A stretch of 14,531 bases of DNA. Origin: CATZDY01 sp045599035 (lineage in GTDB: Bacteria > Bacillota > Desulfotomaculia > Desulfotomaculales > Desulfocucumaceae). Below are positions 7,072-12,840 of the stretch, piece after piece (position 1 is the first letter of the stretch; each line of letters opens with the position of its first letter). The DNA lies in NCBI GenBank assembly GCA_045599035.1, contig JAZRVI010000057.1:1-14531 (forward strand), given 5' to 3'. Position numbers and translations under genes: made by a program. Below the pieces are notes generated by a model. That model had not been told where the DNA came from. It saw only the letters and a list, made by a program, of their open reading frames with translations, and searched no databases.

Positions 7072-7624
7072 TTTGATCCAAACACCTCCAAAACTTTTCC
7101 TGCTCATCTCCGTCAAAGTCCAAATAGCCCAAAGCTTTTTGCTGTTCCAAAAGCCAGGGCATTTTATAGCAGCCCTTCTGAGCCTGACAAGTGGAGCAGG
7201 GACGGGACAAATCATCAGCCAGACAAAGCATTTGCCCCAGCAGACTTTGGGCTTCCTTACCTTTATTATGCTCCAAGATGGCCTGACAGACCAGATCAAT
7301 CTCGGCTTGTGAATAGCCAGCCTGTTCCAAAAGCGGCCGAGCCAGACGGCTGCCTGTCTGGGCATGGTCTTCTCCGGTTTCATATTGCAGCCAACGGCCA
7401 ATATCATGTAAAATACCAGCGGCTCCCACGATTTCCAGGTTAACCAACGGATCGGAAGCCAGAGTCAGTTTTTTTTCCCTCAGTAATTTTTGGGTTAGCT
7501 GGGCAGTCAAGGCCAAATGCTCCCAATTATGTTTACAATAAATTCGCTCAATTTCTTTTTGGTGGTTTTTATGTAGATAATCCCAATAAAGCGGATTATT
7601 TAAAATTTTTTCCAGTCGATTCAT
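7055..7624 (-). CDS. HD-domain hydrolase with a C-terminal cysteine cluster
   Basis: This 189-aa soluble protein of the HD metal-dependent phosphohydrolase superfamily is the first gene of the folate operon. The motif order is HNWEHLALT (His36), AAGILHDIGRW (His73-Asp74), AILEHNKG (His119) and LCLADDLSRPC (Asp137). Right after the last metal Asp comes Cys143-x2-Cys146-x5-Cys152, an unusual Cys trio that could bind zinc or iron. A phosphatase role in folate metabolism (for example on a dihydroneopterin phosphate) is suggested only by context, since folE and a dedicated phosphatase are not in the window. SD GAGGAG lies about 7 nt before the ATG, and the 3' end overlaps folP. I see no strong promoter in the 100-bp gap after fhs, so some readthrough from fhs is possible. 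Confidence 0.85.
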   Translation of the reverse strand: MNRLEKILNNPLYWDYLHKNHQKEIERIYCKHNWEHLALTAQLTQKLLREKKLTLASDPLVNLEIVGAAGILHDIGRWLQYETGEDHAQTGSRLARPLLEQAGYSQAEIDLVCQAILEHNKGKEAQSLLGQMLCLADDLSRPCSTCQAQKGCYKMPWLLEQQKALGYLDFDGDEQEKFWRCLDQNGKNH

Positions 7625-7685
7625 CGTCCAGGCTCCTCAGGTTCAAAATAAAATTGCGGCTGCCGGTTGGTGTTTTTTGATAAAA

Positions 7686-7713
7686 CAAAAGCCTCGACTA
7701 AGCGAGGCTTTTG
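7686..7713 (-). terminator. Intrinsic terminator after fhs
   Basis: A perfect 11-bp stem, CAAAAGCCTCG (7686-7696) with CGAGGCTTTTG (7703-7713), and a 6-nt loop. On the minus strand it is followed by a T-rich tract. It lies 12 bp past the fhs stop and separates fhs from the downstream folate operon. Confidence 0.85.
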
Positions 7714-7724
7714 AAGAAATTCTC

Positions 7725-9488
7725 TTAGAATAAACCTTTTACATTACCGTTTTCGGTATCAATGTCAATTCTTCTGTAAGCCGGGTTGGAACCGGTACCA
7801 GGCATCAAGCTGATGCTGCCGGCCATCGGGCATAAGAATTTGGCTCCGGCAAAGATTAAGACATCACGAATCGGCAGAATCCAGCCTTTGGGAACGCCTT
7901 TCCAGTCCGGATTGTGGGACAGGGACAGGTGAGTTTTAACCATCATGGTAGCAAAGTCTTTGTATTCCGGATTGGATTCAAAGGCTTTGGCTTTGGCTTC
8001 AGCTTCAGCACTCCAGCTTACGCCGTCAGCACCATAAACTTCTTTGGCAATGACTTCAACCCGTTCTCTGAGGGGCATATCCAGGTCATACAGATATTTG
8101 AAATCAACTTCTTCGTTGGCAGCTTCGATAACAGCATCAGCCAGATCCAAAGCACCTTCTCCGCCTTGAGCCCAGTGTTTGGACAGAGCAGCTCTGGCAC
8201 CGGCAGCTTCAGCGATTTTGCGGATGGTTTCGATTTCTTCTTTGGTATCGGTATGGAAAGCGTTAATGCAAACAACCGGTTTGATACCGGATTTTTTGAC
8301 GGTATTGATGTGATGAACCAGGTTTTCGCATCCCTGTTCGACCAAACCGATGTTTTCTTCCACATATTCCTTCGGCAAAGCCCGACCCGGAACAACTTTG
8401 GGGCCGCCGCCGTGCATCTTCATGGAACGAACGGTGGTGGTCAGGATGGATACATTCGGTTTCAGACCGCTGAAACGGCATTTTACGTTCCAGAATTTTT
8501 CAAATCCGATGTCAGCAGCAAAGCCGCTTTCAGTTACATGGTAATCGAACATTTTCAGACCAATGCGGTCGGCAATGATGGAGCTTTGGCCAATGGCGAT
8601 GTTGGCGAACGGGCCAGCATGAACCAGAACCGGCTGATATTCAGCAGTACACATCAAAGTCGGGTTGATGGCGTTCCGCATGAAAGCGGCCATGGCACCG
8701 TCAACTTCCAGATCATGAGTAGTAACCGGGTTGCCTTTTTTATCATAAGCAACGATAATTTTGCCGATTCTTTCCCGCAGATCCTTGAGGTCTTTGGCTA
8801 CAGCCAGAATGGCCATAATTTCGGAGCTAACGGCAATGGCAAAGCCGGACTGCATGGCATAACCGTCTTTGGGGCCGCCCAAGCCGATTACGATATTCCG
8901 TAAGGACTGAGCACAGAAGTCAATGATCCATTTGAACTGAACATTGGTGGGGTCGATGTCCAAACGACGCAGACCGATTTCGGCCAAACGGGCATCATCA
9001 TAGTTTCTTTCGTGCTGCATCCGGGCGGTCAAAGCAACCATGCCCAGGTTGTGAGCGTTCATAATATCGTTCAGGTCACCGGTCAGACCCAGGGAAAATT
9101 CGGTCATGGGGATGGCCAGAGCGTTTCCGCCGCCGGCTGCGGTGCCTTTTACATTCATGGTCGGTCCGCCGGACGGCTGACGAATAGCAGCACCGGACAT
9201 CATGCCTCTTTTGGCCAGACCTTCAACAATACCCATGGTAGTGGTGGTTTTACCTTCACCCAGCGGGGTGGGGGTTACAGCAGTAACATTGATATATTTG
9301 CCATCGGGTTTATCTTTTAAGCGGTCGATGATTTTAATGAAATCTAATTTGCAGATTCTGCCATACGGGATAACTTCATCTTCCTGCAAGCCCAATTTTT
9401 TACGCCATTCTTCAACGGTAGGCATATTTTTTTCAGCTAATTCGGAGATTTCAAAGTCTTTTAATTTAGTCGCATCATAATAGGCCAT
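7725..9488 (-). CDS. fhs: Formate-tetrahydrofolate ligase, long form
   Basis: This enzyme makes 10-formyl-tetrahydrofolate from formate, THF and ATP: entry to the methyl branch of the Wood-Ljungdahl pathway and a one-carbon source for purines. The P-loop TPTPLGEGKTTTT is at residues 72-84. Other blocks are SLRNIVIGLGG, HAGPFANIAIGQSSIIAD, VTESGFAADIGFEKF, KMHGGGP, WAQGGEGALDLAD, EVYGADGV and a C-terminal KGLF. At 587 aa it is about 30 residues longer than the usual clostridial enzyme (~556-560). The segment QPSGGPTMNVKGTAAGGGNA differs from the common PSLGPxFGIKGGAAGGG. It resembles, from memory, the longer enzymes of sulfate-reducing and syntrophic bacteria. The SD AAAGGGG is 13 nt from the ATG, unusually far. 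It stands alone between a terminator and a divergent intergenic region. Confidence 0.96.
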   Translation of the reverse strand: MAYYDATKLKDFEISELAEKNMPTVEEWRKKLGLQEDEVIPYGRICKLDFIKIIDRLKDKPDGKYINVTAVTPTPLGEGKTTTTMGIVEGLAKRGMMSGAAIRQPSGGPTMNVKGTAAGGGNALAIPMTEFSLGLTGDLNDIMNAHNLGMVALTARMQHERNYDDARLAEIGLRRLDIDPTNVQFKWIIDFCAQSLRNIVIGLGGPKDGYAMQSGFAIAVSSEIMAILAVAKDLKDLRERIGKIIVAYDKKGNPVTTHDLEVDGAMAAFMRNAINPTLMCTAEYQPVLVHAGPFANIAIGQSSIIADRIGLKMFDYHVTESGFAADIGFEKFWNVKCRFSGLKPNVSILTTTVRSMKMHGGGPKVVPGRALPKEYVEENIGLVEQGCENLVHHINTVKKSGIKPVVCINAFHTDTKEEIETIRKIAEAAGARAALSKHWAQGGEGALDLADAVIEAANEEVDFKYLYDLDMPLRERVEVIAKEVYGADGVSWSAEAEAKAKAFESNPEYKDFATMMVKTHLSLSHNPDWKGVPKGWILPIRDVLIFAGAKFLCPMAGSISLMPGTGSNPAYRRIDIDTENGNVKGLF

Positions 9489-9802
9489 TTTTGAGTAAAA
9501 ACCCCTTTCTAAAGATCTTTATGATAGTTTGCCTAGTCATTCTAAAGGACTATTCAACATTCACCCAAATTTTCCTGCAAAATTTAAAATATTTTTTCCG
9601 ATTAAGTGCAGCTTTGCTTCAATTGGTTTTTTTAGGAAACAGGCTGGAGATGAAAGCAAACTGGCAGCCTGAATAGTTGGCAGCAGAATCTAGGCTCTTT
9701 TTACCTTTATTGTGGAATATCTGTTAAAAAAATCAATAAATGCAGCGTTTTTATGTAGTTAATTCAGGCTTTTGGATAATTTGAAAAAGTTTGCTGATAG
9801 GG

Positions 9803-9830
9803 TTGACAAACAAACAAAGTATTGTATACT
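9803..9830 (+). promoter_or_regulatory. SigA promoter of the GntR-ABC operon
   Basis: TTGACA (9803-9808) is a perfect -35, followed after 16 nt by TATACT (9825-9830). It sits about 53 bp upstream of the preferred regulator start. The -10 overlaps the left arm of the operator candidate. Confidence 0.75.
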
Positions 9831-9853
9831 TGTATTAAGTCCTTGGTACAATA
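9820..9853. promoter_or_regulatory. Candidate operator for the GntR regulator
   Basis: Inverted repeat TATTGTA (9820-9826) and TACAATA (9847-9853), with 20 nt between the arms. The left arm covers the -10 box and the right arm lies in the leader, the geometry expected for autorepression. YtrA-subfamily GntR regulators usually control their own ABC operon. The arms are seen directly; binding is inferred. Confidence 0.45.
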
Positions 9854-9883
9854 AGACAAGGGTAAAGAATGGAGGGCAGAGAA

Positions 9884-10276
9884 GTGGTCTGGCAATTTAC
9901 CGCACAAAAACCAATTTACAAACAAATTGTGGAAGTTCTGGAAATGCGGGTGATCAATGGCACCTATTCCAGCGGCAGCCGCCTGCCCAGTGTACGGGAA
10001 TTGGCCTTGGAAGCAGCGGTCAATCCCAACACCATGCAGAGAGCATTGGCCGAGCTGGAGCAAAAGGGCTTGATTTTGACCCAGCGAACCAGCGGAAGAA
10101 CTGTGACGGAGGATAAGGAAATTATTATGCAGGCAAAACAGGAACGAGCGGTCAAGCTGGCTTCCAGCTTTGTCAGCCAAATGCGGACTTTGGGCTTTGA
10201 CTCGGAACAAATTTCAGCTTTAATTGAAAAACAGCTTGAATTGGAACAAGAGGAGGTTGGAGCGTGTTTGAAGTAA
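9884..10276 (+). CDS. GntR-family transcriptional regulator, YtrA-like
   Basis: A short (130 aa) GntR regulator with the N-terminal winged helix and almost no effector domain, the hallmark of the YtrA subfamily. Residues 8-73 form the domain: QKPIYKQIVEVLEMRVINGT, SGSRLPSVRELA, VNPNTMQRALAELEQKGL and the wing ILTQRTSGRTV. A charged C-terminal helix (about 80-128) probably dimerises. There are two possible starts: ATG 9869, or GTG 9884 with GGAGGG (9871-9876) at 7-nt spacing. I choose the GTG because it has the better ribosome site and begins just before the conserved PIYKQI. The gene overlaps the ABC ATPase by 13 bp. It likely represses its own operon until a cell-envelope or antibiotic signal appears, as in Bacillus ytr (inference). 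Confidence 0.92.
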   Translation: MVWQFTAQKPIYKQIVEVLEMRVINGTYSSGSRLPSVRELALEAAVNPNTMQRALAELEQKGLILTQRTSGRTVTEDKEIIMQAKQERAVKLASSFVSQMRTLGFDSEQISALIEKQLELEQEEVGACLK

Positions 10277-10953
10277 AAGAATTAAGCAAAAGCTATGGCC
10301 GGGTGCCGGTTTTATCCCAGATCAGTTTTTCTTTACCTGCTGGCAAAATTGTGGGTTTGTTGGGACCCAACGGCAGCGGCAAAACAACCCTGATTAAAAT
10401 TGCGGCTGGTCTGCTTACTCCCACCAGCGGCACGCTTTTAATTGATCAAAAGCCGGTTGGTCTGGCTACCAAAGCTCTGGTCAGCTATTTGCCGGATCGC
10501 CTGAGCCTGCCGGAGCGGATGCGAGTCCGGGAAGCCTTGGAATATTATGCGGACTTTTTTGCTGATTTTGATTTGAAACGGGCGGAAGAAATGCTGCAAC
10601 GCCTGAATGTGCCTTTGGACAGACAGCTTAAGGCTCTTTCCAAGGGCATGAAAGAAAAATTGCAGCTGGTGCTGACCATGTCCCGTCAAGCTAAATTATA
10701 TTTGCTGGATGAACCCATTGGCGGAGTTGACCCGGCCACACGGGATTATATTCTGGAAACTATTATCCACAATTATGAGCCGGAATCCACGGTGATTATC
10801 AGCACTCATTTGATTGCTGATGTTGAAAAGGTGCTGGATGAGTTTTTGTTTTTAAAGGATGGCCGAATTGCTTTGCAGGATTCAGTGGATAATGTCCGGG
10901 AAAATCAGGGAAAATCTCTGGATGCTCTGTTTCGGGAGGTATTCAAATGCTAA
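10264..10953 (+). CDS. ABC transporter ATP-binding protein (YtrB-like)
   Basis: This is the cytoplasmic nucleotide-binding subunit (229 aa) of an ABC exporter-type system, partnering the downstream permease. The Walker A motif GPNGSGKT is at 34-41. The signature is LSKGM (125-129) in place of LSGGQ, a change common in this branch. Walker B LYLLDEP is at 145-151, the D-loop GGVDP follows, and the switch histidine is in STHLI (His182). The usual Q-loop position reads YLPDRLSL, also usual for YtrB-like ATPases. The start is GTG 10264 with AGGAGG (10251-10256) at 7 nt, inside the end of the regulator gene. The 3' end overlaps the permease by 7 bp. All junctions are coupled, so the three genes form one unit. 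The substrate is unknown. Confidence 0.95.
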   Translation: MFEVKELSKSYGRVPVLSQISFSLPAGKIVGLLGPNGSGKTTLIKIAAGLLTPTSGTLLIDQKPVGLATKALVSYLPDRLSLPERMRVREALEYYADFFADFDLKRAEEMLQRLNVPLDRQLKALSKGMKEKLQLVLTMSRQAKLYLLDEPIGGVDPATRDYILETIIHNYEPESTVIISTHLIADVEKVLDEFLFLKDGRIALQDSVDNVRENQGKSLDALFREVFKC

Positions 10954-11801
10954 AAAAGCTGCTTAAATATGACTTTCGAGCCTTTTCTCATAACCTTTTT
11001 CCTTTGCAGCTGGGGGTTTTGGCCAGCAGCTTGTTGGTTGTGATCTTTGCCCGTCTGTCAATGGTTATGGTTACGACGGATTCCAGCTTTACTATTCAGA
11101 TTTTTGGAGTATTTTCCGGATTAATGGGCGGTTTACTTTTTACGGTGATTTGCGGCAGCAGTCTGGTTACTCTGATTTTGATTTGCATTCGGATGCAGAA
11201 GAATTTTTTTGGGGATGAAGGCTATCTGACCTTTAGCCTGCCGCTTACTCCCGCCAAACTGATTTGGTCCAAGGTAATTACCGGTACGGCCTGGATTTTC
11301 ATAAATGGAATAGCCGTTGCCCTGAGCCTCTTTATTGTCGGGGTATTTGGTACTACTCAGGGTTCGCTGGTGAATTCATTGCTCCTGGAAGGGCTTGTGG
11401 ATACTTTCAGACACCTTGGCGATGTACTGGAATTTCTGTTTTGTTATGATGGAATTTCCGGCTCTTGGTTTATGGCTATCTTGGGCGTTGTCAATTTGCT
11501 GCTTTATATTTTAATGGAAGTTTTAACTATTTATTTTGCGGTTATTGCCGGTGGGGTTGCGGTCAAAAAATATAAGCTGTTGGTTTCCACCGGCATTTAT
11601 CTGGGAGCCCAATTTTGTCTGAAATTTATTTTGTTTGCCGTTTTTGCTTTGGCTGCGACTTTCCTGGAACTGGAATCTGCGGAGATTTCTCTTTCACTTT
11701 GGGTGCTGCTGCTTGGCGGACTCATAGTTCAGGGCGGCATTTCCTGCGGACTGTTTTTGTGGTCACGCTATCTTTTGCAAAATAAATTAAATTTGCAATA
11801 A
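10947..11801 (+). CDS. ABC transporter permease, six-helix membrane protein
   Basis: This 284-aa integral membrane protein starts with a short basic cytoplasmic segment (LKKLLKYDFRAF), typical of ABC-2/YtrC-type permeases. About six hydrophobic segments are visible: roughly residues 20-42, 52-82, 105-130, 168-200, 208-236 and 248-272. The motif GYLTFSLPLTPAKLIWSK between helices 2 and 3 is characteristic of permeases paired with YtrB-like ATPases. The start ATG has GGAGG (10935-10939) at 7-nt spacing and overlaps the ATPase gene. A strong terminator follows 34 bp later, so the operon has only this one permease. What is moved, if anything, cannot be told from sequence. Confidence 0.88.
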   Translation: MLKKLLKYDFRAFSHNLFPLQLGVLASSLLVVIFARLSMVMVTTDSSFTIQIFGVFSGLMGGLLFTVICGSSLVTLILICIRMQKNFFGDEGYLTFSLPLTPAKLIWSKVITGTAWIFINGIAVALSLFIVGVFGTTQGSLVNSLLLEGLVDTFRHLGDVLEFLFCYDGISGSWFMAILGVVNLLLYILMEVLTIYFAVIAGGVAVKKYKLLVSTGIYLGAQFCLKFILFAVFALAATFLELESAEISLSLWVLLLGGLIVQGGISCGLFLWSRYLLQNKLNLQ

Positions 11802-11835
11802 GCTTAACAAATTATAAATTATATATAGAAGAAAA

Positions 11836-11867
11836 ACGGAGAAGAAGCAGGTCTTCTCCGTTTTTTT
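11836..11867 (+). terminator. Intrinsic terminator of the GntR-ABC operon
   Basis: A perfect 10-bp stem, ACGGAGAAGA (11836-11845) with TCTTCTCCGT (11852-11861), loop AGCAGG, followed by seven T residues. Confidence 0.93.
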
Positions 11868-12015
11868 ATTTATCTTTTAACAGCTTAGGCCGTAAATTAA
11901 GCTGAAAGTCAAAAATATTTTCTTAATTCAGGGAAGCTTTGAATTGCTCCGGCATATAAATAGGCATGAAATGCCAAAACGAAGCCAGTTTTCGGGGAGG
12001 CAGGGAGGAAAAGCT

Positions 12016-12294
12016 ATGCAGGAGTATATCCAAAAGAGAGTTTTGGAGGTAGGCGAATTTATTTTGGAAACCAAAGCTACGGTTCGGCTGGCGGCTCGGC
12101 AATTTAATATATCCAAATCCACTGTGCATAAGGACATGACCGAACGCCTGCCTGTGTTGGATCAGCAGCTCAGTCGGCAGATCCGGCAGGTGTTGGAGCT
12201 GAACAAAGCCGAACGGCACCTGCGGGGAGGAGAAGCCACCCGCCGCAAATATCGGCAAAAAATGGCGGTTCGTCTGAAATCAGCTTCCCATTGA
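12016..12294 (+). CDS. spoIIID: Sporulation transcriptional regulator SpoIIID
   Basis: SpoIIID is the small mother-cell DNA-binding protein that works between SigE and SigK, repressing some SigE genes and activating sigK in Bacillus. The protein (92 aa) follows Bacillus SpoIIID throughout: MQEYIQKRVLEVGEFILETK, the helix-turn-helix VRLAARQFNISKSTVHKDM (23-41), TERLP, and the second DNA-contacting block HLRGGEATRRKYR (68-80). The frame is open from 11944, but AGGGAGG (12002-12008) fixes the start at ATG 12016. I could not find a convincing SigE promoter upstream; a small GGCAT-GAA-ATGCC hairpin lies at 11963-11975. It is monocistronic, with a terminator right after the stop, and marks the last core gene before the mosaic region. 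Confidence 0.96.
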   Translation: MQEYIQKRVLEVGEFILETKATVRLAARQFNISKSTVHKDMTERLPVLDQQLSRQIRQVLELNKAERHLRGGEATRRKYRQKMAVRLKSASH

Positions 12295-12297
12295 ACC

Positions 12298-12327
12298 AGG
12301 CCGGGTATGACTTGCAATACCCGGCCT
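12298..12327 (+). terminator. Terminator-like hairpin after spoIIID
   Basis: A perfect 11-bp GC-rich stem, AGGCCGGGTAT (12298-12308) with ATACCCGGCCT (12317-12327), and an 8-nt loop, 3 bp past the spoIIID stop. The following tract is T-rich but interrupted by C residues, so termination may be incomplete. Confidence 0.75.
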
Positions 12328-12391
12328 GCTCCTGTTTCCTTCGGCAGGTTCAAGCCATAGCTGACTGATAATTGAGGTGGAAATTCCAGGC

Positions 12392-12419
12392 TTGACAAAA
12401 AGTTTCAGGTGAGTACAAT
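12392..12419 (+). promoter_or_regulatory. Consensus-like promoter with no gene directly downstream
   Basis: TTGACA (12392-12397) is a perfect -35, followed after 16 nt by TACAAT (12414-12419). The transcript would begin near 12427 and run into inverted repeats rather than an open frame; only a 7-codon frame (ATG at 12448) lies directly downstream. It may drive a small RNA, be a leftover promoter, or read on toward the chimeric gene at 12841. Confidence 0.55.
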
Positions 12420-12473
12420 AAAAACTAATCGGGACTGTAAAGTAAACATGAAAAAAGCCCGTCCAAAATAATC

Positions 12474-12529
12474 CAAAAGGATTTAAGCTGCCGACAACAA
12501 TGTCCGTTTTCATAAATAAAATCCTTTTG
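12474..12529. repeat. 11-bp inverted repeat
   Basis: CAAAAGGATTT (12474-12484) is the exact reverse complement of AAATCCTTTTG (12519-12529), with 34 nt between them. CATAAA (12511-12516) and TTTATG (12530-12535) form a competing pair around the right arm. This could be a fold in a transcript from the promoter at 12392. Confidence 0.5.
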
Positions 12530-12550
12530 TTTATGAGTGAAAGAAAGTTG

Positions 12551-12580
12551 GAATATGTCAACTACCCACCCACTAAAGTC
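12551..12580. mobile_element. Possible degraded IS200/IS605-type end
   Basis: The run GTCAACTACCCACC then CACTAAAGT (12557-12579) has the wording of the common extragenic IS605-family hairpin, in which a GTGGTGGG-like second arm normally follows ACTAAAGT. Here that second arm is missing. The resemblance is from memory of such repeats, so this is a weak call. Confidence 0.25.
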
Positions 12581-12752
12581 ACGGAAATCAATTTTCAAAA
12601 TTCGAGGTGGTTTGGCACGAAAATTTTAGTTGTTTTTTCCACAAAAAACTTATCCAAGAGATAAAAATCATCAAAAATCAAGTCTAAAATATCAAAAAGC
12701 AGGGTAAATCTATCACTACAAATTACCTAAATCACAAAAATTGATTTCTGTG
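12580..12752. repeat. 16-bp inverted repeat bounding a 141-bp AT-rich core
   Basis: CACGGAAATCAATTTT (12580-12595) matches the reverse complement of AAAATTGATTTCTGTG (12737-12752) at 15 of 16 positions, and the mismatch is a G-U pair in RNA. The core is very AT-rich. It contains a TTTTTT-CCAC-AAAAAA hairpin (12633-12648) and repeated ATCAAAAA units (around 12670-12700), with no open frame of note. I see no target duplication directly outside the arms. It could be a small MITE-like element or a structured RNA with closing end-stem. Confidence 0.5.
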
Positions 12753-12780
12753 CGGATTACGGATAACAGCTTTAAAAAGG

Positions 12781-12807
12781 CTCCTCCCACCCTTCAAGAG
12801 GAGTGGG
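12781..12807. repeat. Hairpin upstream of the chimeric gene
   Basis: CTCCTC (12781-12786) pairs with GAGGAG (12798-12803); an alternative pairing is CCCAC (12786-12790) with GTGGG (12803-12807). It sits in the leader just before the ribosome site of the chimeric ORF and marks where the sequence turns GC-richer. Confidence 0.4.
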
Positions 12808-12840
12808 GTTCCGCCTACGACAAACGAAAGGATTTTGTTT

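Larger units (their letters stand above)
9489..9883. other. Divergent intergenic region between fhs and the GntR operon
   Basis: There is no credible gene in this 395-bp gap. It must carry the fhs promoter on the minus strand. The only candidate is weak: TTGGGT, 18 nt, TAGAAT around 9543-9572 in minus orientation. A GCAGGA..TTGAATA-type AT-rich motif lies just upstream of it. I looked for a tetrahydrofolate riboswitch and saw none. The plus-strand promoter and operator near 9803-9853 are listed separately. A 7-bp inverted repeat (CAGGCTG 9640-9646, CAGCCTG 9665-9671) has no clear role. Confidence 0.5.
12328..12840. other. AT-rich non-coding stretch with several inverted repeats
   Basis: No convincing gene is present. 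The stretch holds an orphan promoter (12392-12419), an 11-bp inverted repeat (12474-12529), an IS605-end-like fragment (12551-12580), a 16-bp inverted repeat enclosing 141 bp (12580-12752) and a hairpin (12781-12807), all listed separately. It is clearly more AT-rich than the flanking genes. A 43-codon open frame at 12533-12664 lacks a ribosome binding site and I do not call it. Confidence 0.6.

Noticed and set aside
7914..8903. 329-codon plus-strand frame opposite fhs
   Set aside because: It is a Phe/Gly/Asn-rich antisense shadow of a highly conserved enzyme, without ribosome site or family resemblance.
9489..9700. Possible tetrahydrofolate riboswitch upstream of fhs
   Set aside because: I compared it with the conserved THF-aptamer pattern I know and found no matching core helices; only a weak AT-rich upstream motif is present.
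12533..12664. 43-codon frame starting MSERKLEYVN in the AT-rich stretch
   Set aside because: No ribosome binding site, runs through the IS-like fragment and the left arm of the 16-bp inverted repeat, and looks like chance.
12580..12752. Retron msr-msd or CRISPR-type array as an explanation of the 16-bp inverted repeat and ATCAAAAA units
   Set aside because: There is no reverse transcriptase or cas gene in the window, no regular repeat-spacer pattern, and the core lacks the strong hairpins of a retron RNA.
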